Shown: positions 23,461 to 35,000 of the stretch, piece after piece
Layout: the number at the start of each line of letters is the position of its first letter
Position numbering within the stretch: position 1 is the stretch's first letter
Assembly (NCBI RefSeq): GCF_024586455.1
Contig: NC_065923.1
Span: 50,600,264 to 50,664,263, forward strand
Direction of reading: 5' to 3'
DNA from: Bactrocera neohumeralis
Taxonomy: Eukaryota; Arthropoda; Insecta; Diptera; Tephritidae
DNA: 64,000 bases
Notes under the pieces: generated by a model
What the model was told of the DNA's origin: nothing
Seen by the model: only the letters and a program-made list of their open reading frames with translations
Database searches by the model: none
Program-made: the position numbers and the translations under genes

Positions 23461-26400
23461 CGTGAACTTTTACACACGACTCCATCCTAATTTTAAAGCA
23501 ATAATTAATATAATATTTTTTATCGCACATTACTAATCATAAATAATATAAACTATAAAAGTCGTTTCGATTTTGATATGGTGTTTTTATTTGAAAATAT
23601 TTTTATTAATATTAGCAGCTGAATTTTCCATTTTCTACGTATGTATGTACTTTACTATTTTAAAGTATATGCATTTCTAAATGTATTAATTCTTATTTTA
23701 AATTACTAATATTCAAGTTGAAGAGAAGGTGAGCTCTTTATGTGCTTTTTAATATTACTACTTCTTAATAATGACAATTAAATCCTTAACTTAAGTTATA
23801 TATTGATCATATTTCTAATACTTTTGCAGCTCAAATAGTTTTATGCACTAATTACAACATTCAGTATATGTTATTTTAATATACATCTACATAATTAAAA
23901 TAACAATCCAAATTATTTTCGTTTTGGGTTCGTTTAAATTTGCTTATAACTATTGCACAGATACTATACATACATACTATTAATAAATATGTGGTAATAT
24001 GACATGCTTGTGATTCCTTAAAATAGCTGCACTTCACAATATACATAGTTTACTTATAAATTTTTATTAACATTTTTTCTCAATTCATGCATACTTTGTA
24101 TGTATTTTAGGTATAGGCAACGCCAAATTAATACTAATTACAAAAGTATTAATTCTTAAAAATATATTTCGCACAATCCTATGACTATCAATTTATAATT
24201 AAGTTCTTGTCGCTGCCGTGGAATTTTTATTAATTGGAATACTATAATTTTATTTATTTACAAATTTCAGTTTAATGCTTTTGTACAATAAATAATTGTT
24301 TAATATTACATAAATCCTACTAAAATAGTTAAATTAACCATTATCACTCGTTCCCATGTGAGTATCATATGTGCTAAAAATATGTACATACATGCCTATG
24401 GTAATGGTAGTTAAATAGTACTAATGAATACTATTAATGTATACATAGTACTAGGCTATGTCACTTTTATGCATCTTTTTTCATCTTGAAAACAGGCTAA
24501 AAACATTCAAGAAGAAAAAAATTATCCTCTTAAATTTTGAGTTGTTATTATTAATGTTAAGAGGTGCGCCTATACTTAACATTTCATTTTCCATATAAAT
24601 AGCATGGGAAAATATTTTTTTCTGTATTTTTTAGCTTAATACTTGATTGTTCTAAAAATTAAATGAAACATTATTCAGATAGGAAATTGAACACTTATCT
24701 TTGAGAAACAAGTACTATGGTGTAAATTATTTAAATATACATATGTCAACCAATAATTTCTAATATAGAGAAATGGACTAAACGGATAATATTTACATAT
24801 AAACAAATATACATTTTTTTACAATTTTAGTCGCCGCAAGCTGTAAGCCGTCTTCGGATTGATATTAAAAAGTAATGAAATAAAAGGAAATTACACAAAT
24901 TTTACTAGGCGAACAAAAAATTCAAACTCCGAACATTTTTTTAGAATTTCATAACCTTCTACGACAAAGAAAAAACTCAAAGATATTAACGTTTTATTGA
25001 CAAAATTTGAAGTGGCGCACATATTAAATTTGACATGACTTAAATTTTATGTATGTTAAAGATTCGTACCGTAGTTATTTGGAAATTTTCGTTACAATTT
25101 TTTCTCTAATGAGAAATTATAGAAAATGTTTTCAATCCTCTTTTTAGGTACCTACACCATGATTTTACATATTACTGATTTTTATAGCATTAAACTACAT
25201 TGATTTACTAGAACATACATCGGGTTCGTTAGAAGGACCTTAGCAATTTTTTGATTTGGGCAATTTGAGAGTTGTAAATGATTTTTATCATGATTATGCT
25301 ATTTTCCATGTATTAGTTTGGTTTATAATAGCTAATCAATCTCTCACGTACAATTTATGGCATATCTTCGAATGTGACCTAATTATAAATAAAAAATCTA
25401 ATTGGATTTTAAGTAGTAAGTTTGGTGTACATATCTCGTATATAAGAAAATTCTACAATTTTAATGGGAATCGAAGTCATGGAAATGTTTTTGGCTAGTT
25501 CATGATTAAGTAAAATTGGACAGAAATGTTATTCATATCTTTGGAAGGAAGGCACAAAAAGTATGGAAGGGTTCGAACGCAGTTAATGTGATTGATTATG
25601 ACAAACCTTTGCACTTGGTTTTATTGTTATATACCTCTGACCGAAATGGACGGTATAAAGTCAATCGGAAGGACGGAGATCTTTATGAACGTATGAGAGG
25701 TCTGTGACTAAATTTGGAATCTTTCTAATAGCTTCATTAATGCTTGTAATAGCTTTTGTTAAAAGAAAACGGCTCGTCCTTTGTTTTAAACTAATTCATA
25801 TGTTCTTAAAATTGTTTTCGCGCTTTCGCAGAATAACACGGTAAATCTCATTGAATCCATTTTATAACTATTATCATTTACATAAGTCTCGCTGAAATAG
25901 CTATTGATCCCAAATTTTGAGAAATCATTCCGTTTCATCATTGCGCGTCCCTACATACTGAGTGCAACATTAATCATTATTTTTTAGGTGTCATGAACTT
26001 TCCGTTATGGGAACAAAACTTAGATACTCTTGTAAAACACGCCATCTGTTCTTTAGGATTTAGATAACAAGTATTCAATACGTCCCTTGTTCTAAAGGAT
26101 TGACTATTTTAATTTGAAATTATTTAAAGGTTACAAATGTATGTCATAAAAAAATATATTTTTTGAATTAAAAATCTCTAATTCTGTCTCTCCTAGAAAG
26201 AAAACATATTATTACATAGGGGTACGGGTATAACAATGATATGTTTCTGATGTATGTACATACATATGTGCATACAGATCAAACTAATAACAATAACAAA
26301 AGAAATGTGTGTCAATTAAGATTTTGATTTTAATAATATTTTTAGATTTTCGATTTTCGCTTTGTAGGTTAGCGAAAAATTATATTATTTTGAAAACCAC

Positions 26401-27628
26401 ACCCACTTTTATTGTAATAAAAAAATTTGAGTCTGTTTTATACTGAAGAAAAGCTATAAAAAACGGAATTATCGCTGAGCTTTAATTGAAGGCATAGTTG
26501 GAAATTATGCTATTAGGTTTTTATTGTATTTTTCCCAATCATTAACGCCGAGACAAATCAGACAACCTAATTAAATATTTTTTGCAAAAGTTTCTTATAT
26601 TATATTATTAACTACACTAAAAAATTGTTGATGTTTTTTATGTCGAAAATATAACGTATTTAAGAATACCTCTATGGTGTATGTTGTAGCTCGGAAGTTT
26701 TCAATATTTATGGCAAGATAATAATAAAAAATAATGGTGACTTACCTAAAGTTAATAAATGAGGGTGAACTAAGCGTGTGTTAAATTAAAGATTTAAACA
26801 TTTTAAAGGAACAAATTTAATGAAATTATGTTCGGTTTTTAGAAATGCAGATGCATAAGAACATATGGAATCAGTCATGTTACTATTTTTAGTGTTAAAA
26901 TCTTAAATAAAATAATTTATGAAGTGTATCTCCAAGTGTGTCATTCTATGTGTGCTATGTAATGGTAGCAGTCTTATTAGGTTAAACTTTTTTGATGTAA
27001 TATTTGTAAATACTTTTTTATGTTCATACTTTTTAATTACTTTATTCTCTATGTATTCCACACTCAAAAATATTTGTGTTTATTTTGTTAAATATACATA
27101 CATATGTATGTAATATATATGTACATACATATATTGTTTTCAACACAACATTTTAAGGATTTGTTTTTATTTTTATATTATGTTCTTTCCGTCTTCTGCT
27201 ATACATATGTATATATATTTTCTAAGTATGTACTAATTGTAAAATACTGAGTATTAATTGTTGTCCTACACAAATGATAACATCTTTGAATTATGGGATC
27301 AACGCATAGCTGGTTTATCTCCTGAACACTTCGAAAATGTCTTGATTTGACATTTCAGTTAGTATTTAATAGTAAAATCCATAGTTATTAAGTAGATATT
27401 AGAACAGTAATTAAAATAAATTAGTGATTTTTATATAATTACATAAAAAAATATTATATAATGATCGCATATTTTATATAAAAATTTAAGTTACGTTGTA
27501 ATATAAAAAGTTTTGAGTTAAAATTCTAAAAAAAAATTTGACACAATAAGAGTACCGATGTTCCAAGCTACCAGTACTTAGCACACTTGCTTAAAAATAC
27601 TCTATTAACATGAGAGAATAAATCATAA
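23461..27628. other. AT-rich intergenic region, no gene seen
   Basis: Very AT-rich. Short frames at 25256 and 26919 lack conserved motifs. ATACATACATATGTATGT-type dinucleotide-rich tracts occur near 26255 and 27090-27140. Confidence 0.5.
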
Positions 27629-28269
27629 GGCCCGTTTCTCAATATATGGTTTAGCGCTTAACCAGACTTTTGCCGGCAATGTTTTGAAAAATGGTTTCTC
27701 AATATCTGCTTAGCAACTATCTGGTGAACTTTACGAGAGAAGGAGTTTTGGTTAATTTCTAACCAGAAAATGTAATTACAGTTGTTAGCTAAAAGAAAAA
27801 TCAGCTGGATAGACAGCGTTCAGACGGGGCCACTTTTGTCGCTCACTATCATTATATACATATTAGATATATTTGCATTCACATATGCATATTCCATAAA
27901 AAAAGGGGTGATAAATTTTAAATTTCCGAATATAATGTAAATATACCTCTGACACCAAGCCATGAAAAGAGTTTCAAAATGAAAAGGTTTGCTGAATTGC
28001 GTATCAGCGGGCAATTACGGAAAAAGGCATGCCACCCGAGTACGAGCGGCACGGTTACTTCTTCGTCTTTCCTCGTCGTCCCTTCGCCAACGAAAACATA
28101 CACGTACACGGTGACGCTTACACAGTTTTACGTCTCCATAATGTAAGTTTTGTGAACTGTTTTCTTTACGCTTTCACAATACCCACAACTTGGTGAAAAC
28201 GGTTCTGTCAGTTAAAACTATCTATTAGCGGCTAAGGATCATATTATCCGGGTATTGAGAAAACGGCCC
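27629..28269. mobile_element. PIF/Harbinger-like MITE
   Basis: The left end GGCCCGTTTCTCAATA (from 27629) and the right end, inverted, GGGCCGTTTTCTCAATA (to 28269) form imperfect terminal inverted repeats. Both are flanked by TAA (27626-27628 and 28270-28272), the 3-bp target duplication type of PIF/Harbinger elements. At 641 bp it encodes no recognisable transposase. Superfamily is inferred from duplication length and end sequence. Confidence 0.65.
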
Positions 28270-28866
28270 TAAGCTTTTTTCGAACTTGTATTATAACCAC
28301 ATATATTTGACTTACATACAATGGTTTTTTGAAATCATTTGTAGCAATGATGATCAATTATGAAAAATTTACTCTTCACGCTCGAAGACACTCAACAAGT
28401 TTTGCAAAGAATAAAAAGATTTAAGTTTAATAAATGCAATAGGGCTACGAACGCTTTCAAAATTTAAATCCAGTAGTAATTTTGATTTTGTATTATTTAA
28501 TCTACTGCACAAAAGTTGCAGGCAGTTATAACCGGTTAATAAAGTTTGTTTACAAATAAATTTTTGGCTATTAATGATTAGGAAAAAATTTTTGGAAATA
28601 CATTTAGAGCGGATTATTTTTTACCCATGAAAAGGTTTATGGTGGCTAGTATACTAAACTTTTATATTATAAAAAATATATTGTGAAATATAAAATATAA
28701 AAGATATGGATAATTTGCAACATAGAACGGTTTCCAGTAAGTAGTGTTCTAAACTCTTTTATAAAAAATGTATTGTAAAAAACAAAAACAATGCTTGAAA
28801 TATTAATTTAAATATTGAACTGAAGTATAAGGCACATTTTTTAATGAATAATAAAGTAATAAGTCC

Positions 28867-29034
28867 TTAAATACAAACTTTCAAACTGTGGAAAATTATA
28901 TAGGCAAATACTGTCTTTATAATATTGGAATTATGTGGGTGTCCTTTTCCATTCGAAATTCCCATTTTGTACTCCATATCTATGTCAAGCAAAAGGTCGT
29001 GATTTCTGGTGTAGAATTGATGAATGTCACTAAT
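28867..29034 (-). CDS. Exon 7 (terminal) of the Ig adhesion gene
   Basis: Acceptor GCTTACAG before 29034. It reads ISDIHQFYTRNHDLLLDI, then MEYKMGISNGKG, and ends with a hydrophobic tail and TAA at 28869-28867. The hydrophobic end with small residues before it fits a GPI-attachment signal. Confidence 0.8.
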   Translation of the reverse strand: MSDIHQFYTRNHDLLLDIDMEYKMGISNGKGHPHNSNIIKTVFAYIIFHSLKVCI

Positions 29035-32000
29035 CTGTAAGCAAAAATAATTTATATATAGAATATATAATATACATATGACTTATAAATACATTATTTA
29101 TGAACATTCAACAACCACTTTTATAAATTTAAAAAATCGGAATTATATTACATAGATACATACGATCGATATACATAGTATATAGACCTTTGAGTCCCTT
29201 TTCAGCACAAAGTTAATTTGTGAAGAGTTTTCTGATGTACCCACTATAGACTCACTGATAATGATCAATATTATTTAATATAGCTATAAATAATTAAATA
29301 TGCACCCAACTAAATAATACTGAGACTCGTCCGCAAGGGCTAAGTTCAGGCGTAACAGAACATTTTATATTTTCGCAATTGCAGATATGAATGCCGACGG
29401 AGTACTTTTAGGCATTGCCAAACTTTATATTAAAAAAATGTTGCAATGAAATTCATCTTTCAACTTACTACGGAAGCATCAAAGGACTAAAATATTATTT
29501 GGTATCTTATTAACTTATAATTGGTGCTAGACTCACTAAGTTGTATTACTTTGTGTCTACGATATTCATATTAGAACCAACCTAATTAGGTAGGTAGGTA
29601 AGGTGGATGTCTGACGACGAACTTAGCCGTTAAGAGACCCATTCTTATACCACAGGGACCAAAAGGTCCTTATTTTATTATGTCTCCTCTGAACCACCCT
29701 TTGTTCCTGATGAAGCTGATGATGAAAATGTTGTATACTAATACTCTCGATCGATAGTTGCGATCATATTCATATTCTATTCATGTCACGTTTTTCTTTA
29801 CGACCTTCGACCTCTCGCTCGACATCTCTCGCGAGTCCGTTCGAATGATTTGATGGATATTTGGGGTATGAAACGTGTTCTTGCTAAACTCATCCCGATA
29901 AAGTTTTTGAATTTTTTTCAAAAAGACTACCGTAAACAAGTCCCTTTGGACATGTTTATTTGTTCGAATTCTGATCCAACGTTTATGGAGAGCATTATAA
30001 CAGCCTACTAAACATGGATTTATGAGTTTGACCTGCAAACAAGTCAACCATCATTGGAATGAAACCCGTTTTCAGTCGATCAAAGAGAGGAAACAATATT
30101 CGCTGAAGAAGCTGAAGTCCGTCCCAAAAAGTGCTTGTGAAAAATATTTCGAGGACTGGAAACATCGTTTGCATAATTATATTACATCTGGTGAGGATTA
30201 CTTTAAAGGCGACTAAATAAATATTGATGAATATTTAAACATTTTGCGTTTTATTTACAATTCCGGGTACTTTGCATAATCCTTCTTTATCGAAGTCTAA
30301 CTATAGAGTGGTGCCTGCTCTGGCTAGTTCAACTGCTTCACACAGCAAGTAGAAATATGATTATATGCTGGAACCCTTTTCAGTTTATCGTGAAATACGA
30401 TGTTAGATACAAAGATATCAAAACATTATTTCACTATCTTCGATGAAACCCTATGAGACAGTGATTTCAAATTCGCTCTTTGTGAGAACAAGCAACCAGC
30501 TGGAGGACACTACAGTGGTCTGGTAGTCGAAAAGCGATTTTGATATTTAATTTTGCTGAAATGACACTATCTCAGTTTTCTCTGGAAGTGAAAGCAATAT
30601 TTCGAAAATCCGTGGTATTGGATATATGTATGAGTTAATCGATTCCACGGTTGGGCCCCACCATCCTCAATAGTAAAGAAGTATTAAACGCATTTTATCC
30701 ATTTCTGACACGAGAGTACAGTATTAGCAGAAAAAGATTTTCCAGGAATTTTAATAACATATCTCCTAGATTGGCCGATACTTGTGGTAAAAAGTCTGCC
30801 ATAAGTCTGTATCTGGGGGTTTGAAAAGTTATGATTCAATTCTGACTACTTTGGTGGAATTTGGTATTACTTTATATGGGAAGTTGTAGTCCGATTTCGC
30901 CCATTTTCACACTGTGGTATAGGAATTTCAGAACAATGTCTTAACGGCAACCATTCCGACCCATCTTGGCTGTGAAATTTAATTTTTCTAAGTTCCACAA
31001 TATGAGGGGTGGGTGTGATTGAAACAATTTCTTAAAGATTCTGAAACTTTGGCGAGAGTTTATCGGGTGAGTAATATTAATTTTATTCTGTGATATCATA
31101 CTGAATTCTTATTGTAAGTTAAGATGCATAAAGACTGAGTTGACCGGAGTCTTTATGAAAATTCAAGAAATAAGTCGAACACGTGAATATTTTTAAGACA
31201 AAATCCGAAATCGTTTATACCTGTCCATATAAAAAATAGATTGAAAAACGGAAACTGATGTGACAGTTAAAATATTATTATAATATCCGTATAATAAGAT
31301 GGCGTAATGTTTACCATCGATACACATTTAACAAAATTTGAAATAGGACTTGGATACAATTCGCCCAATATTAAAATTAATTTGAGATATAATTTTTAAA
31401 TTTATAGAGATTAGTATGTATACCGATTCGTTATTAACGAATAAAATGTATAATATTATAGTAGAAAATCAGTAGGAAGTATTTAACAAGAAGTTTAGAA
31501 AATAAAGAAAAGTATAGGTATTCATATGTAGTATAATACTATTCTCGCCAATTTTGAGCGTGTTCGAAATATGAACAAAAAATTTGATTGTTTTTAGAAG
31601 AAAAACATATTTTTACCTCATTCCATCCATATTTATTCTTGGCTTGTACAATGGCCTCGTACACTGCATTGTGCTCCAAATTTTTTATCACATGTGACAT
31701 AATAAAGTGAGTGTTATCAAATCGAATTAACGTTGGATTTATATGATTTTCATGCCATTTTCCTGGATGTTGATACGTTTCATTCATCTAAGTGATATAA
31801 TTATATTAATACATTTTAGTGGAAAAAATAATAAATCAAAATTTAAATTGAATATGCAAGTACCTTTTTTTATATTGCACATAATAATTATTGTATTATT
31901 ATTGTTACTTACTACTAAAACTGGCATAAACCATAACATGATACTAAAAAAAAAAACCTTACCAATAGTCGTCTGTACAAAAGTTTAATTTCATCGAGCG

Positions 32001-35000
32001 CGGGTATTGATTCAATAGTCCACGTTAAATTATAATGATCGAGATAACCACTCAAAGCTGGTGATATGAAGTTTGCAGGACCCGGACGTCCGGAGACTTC
32101 AATATATTTTTTCGTTCTACCAAGTGCGTTATCGGCAACGCAGCTATAATTTCCAAAGTCAGATGGTTGAAATTTCCTAATTATTAACGTATATTTGTCA
32201 TCATTGGACTGCATTGATCTTCTATCGGTAGGATCTAATAGAAAGGAGTTTTGATACCACAGCATCTGCAAGAATTAAATTTTAATATATATAATCGTTG
32301 GTCTCACGCAAATAAAAAATATTTATTTCAACAATTCAATCGATATATTTATACTTTGTAATGATACTTCTTAATTATGGTTTATATTATTAACATTCAC
32401 AACAAGTAAGGTAGAGCTCCGTTCGGGAGATATATTCAACAAAGTTGGCGGTAGTTGGTCTCTTATTAAAATATACTATATGTCATCGACTCATTTAGTT
32501 TCCTTACTGCACTTGGCTTCGTGATGTGACGTAAACTCAACCAAAGACGCTAAATTTAATATGTTGTGAGGAAAACAGAAACCAGAGGATCGGCGCTTTA
32601 CCACATACCTTTTAAGAGTATTTGTCCACAGAATTTCATTAAAATATCACACATATGGACCAACATAAACGGTTTAAAGTCGAAAATAACAATATATCGG
32701 CTATATAGAAGCTAGGAGAAGTTTTCGTCTTTTCTTATCCATTATAACACAAATACAGACTTTTGTTGTAAAGTCTATTGGAAGTTCGAAAAATTTTTTA
32801 TTAGGTATATATGGGGGCTAAAGAAATTATTGATCCAATTCAACTCTTTTCTATTATTAGAAAAATATTCTCTCCGAATTTCTATAATTTATCTCGAAGA
32901 TTGACCGATATTTAGGATAAAAATGTCTCAATTGGAACCTTCATTCACACATTCGGCATCTGGGCTGTTAATAGTTTTGGTCCGATTTGGACAATTTTTG
33001 GTCATAAGATGGCCTATTTTGAGCGCACTATTCGGCAAAAGATTTATCTTAATACATTTATTGGTGTTTGGGTTACATTCTGGAAAGTGAAAGAATCAGA
33101 TGGAATTTAAAATTGGGTTATACGGAAAGTAGACGTGATTATAGTCCGATTTCGTTTGATTTTATCAATTTGTAGAGTGTCGGTTAGGGTGCTTAAGTAA
33201 TTTGTCCTGAAATAATTTAGTTATTGTACCTTATGTGATTTAGAAGATATGTACATTAAACCTCTTTTTTAATTTTTAGACCACAAGTGCCCTTTCCTGT
33301 TCCAAAATACAGTTTTATATTTAATTTTAGTGCTTAGTTGTAACACTTGATAGGTTTTCCTTTAATGGCGTTTTGTGGGCAAGGCAGGGGTTCGATTATG
33401 CCCACCTTCGGACTCGTCCTTTTTACAAGGAACACGTGCACCAAGTTTCATTAAGATATCTTCATTTTTACTCAAGCTATCATTTGCACAGACGACAGAC
33501 AGACAGTCGCTTAGATTTCAACTCGTTTCAGCATCCTAATCATTTATATACATATGTTTAGCATACTACTGTGATCAAATTAAGTTTTGTCCACTTCATC
33601 TCCTTCAAAGTAATCCCCTCAAGTTCAATACACTTATGCCAACGAATTTACAGTCATCATAGCACTTGGGAAAATCCTCCGTCGTGATGGCCATCAGAGC
33701 CTTCTTCGATTCAGCTTTTATATCCTCAATTGAGTCAAAACGGTGTCCTCGGAGTGGTCATGTGAATTTGCTGAATAGCCAGAAGTTACACGAAGGTAAA
33801 TCAGGCGAATGCGGTGGTTGCGGCACGATATTTGTTGAAAATGTGGCGAAATGATCACGAATAACCAATGCAGTATGAGATTGTGCATTATCGCACTTTT
33901 CTTTCAAATAAATTCAGACATAGTAAAAATCGAAGAATTCGCTTTTTGAGCCTCACAAAACGACGCGTATCTCAAATGCGTATGTATATTTTGACGTGAA
34001 ATTTAGCATAGATGTCGCTAACAGTACTACCAACTTACAGAAAGATACCGAATCGAAAAACACGCGAAGTATAAATTAAAAATTCACCTTTCAATTTCAT
34101 CACAGTAGTATATAATATCTAACTCTTTAGGTGGACAAAACTATTATGCTCCAGTATCTCAGGAGTATAAAAACGGTCTCTCATACAGATAACTCAGATA
34201 TTAAGCGATAAATTCGGTGTAAAATCAAATGGATGTTTGACCTTATTTTGATAGACAGGTATACAATTATAAAGAAAAGATTTTCTCTTAAGCTCAATAA
34301 TAAAGCCTTCAGATTGGTCATATTTCAGTCACCCCTTCTTAATTTGCATTTAACTGATGCAATAAAGAGTAACATAGTCTTCCCTGATCAGGATTCGTTA
34401 TAAATATTCGAAATAACCCAGACACAGTGTGAAACATAAAAAAATAATCTCTCATGGAGACAGTGCTTGAAGCAATGCAAAATTATCATCTGATGTCAAT
34501 ATATAATGCCAAGCAAACTTTTGTTTTATAAATCAACGATAAACTATTCCAAATTAATCCAATCCAATTAACACAAAATTCTTGAATAATAAGAGGTGCC
34601 AACCTTAATAATTTAAGTAGCGAAAACTGATCGACTTTCACTATGTAAATTTTAACATACATATAACAGTCGTTATACCAGGATTACCTTTTTTCTAAAA
34701 ATTCTATACATGTAAAGAATCTCGAAAATTTATTTTTAGTGTATGTTTTTAAAGAAAAACGTTTATTGTTATTTCGCACTTTCCTACTTCAAGATATTTG
34801 TGTGCTCTTATTTAAGACAAAAATGAGTGGTGCCACATCTCAGAAACCACAAGGAAGGATTTTGTGTAACTTGTCACACAATTGCGTTCTTTTATTGGAC
34901 ATTCTTACTTATTTCGCGGTGGCTTTCGTGCACCCTAGTCAATTCAATACCGGGGTTTACCAAGAGAAGTAACGATCATAATTTGCCTATCACAAGATTA

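Noticed and set aside
23099..23536. 145-codon plus-strand frame
   Set aside because: The opposite strand encodes the LINE endonuclease start (TCTWNVWSLNR), so the plus frame is a shadow.
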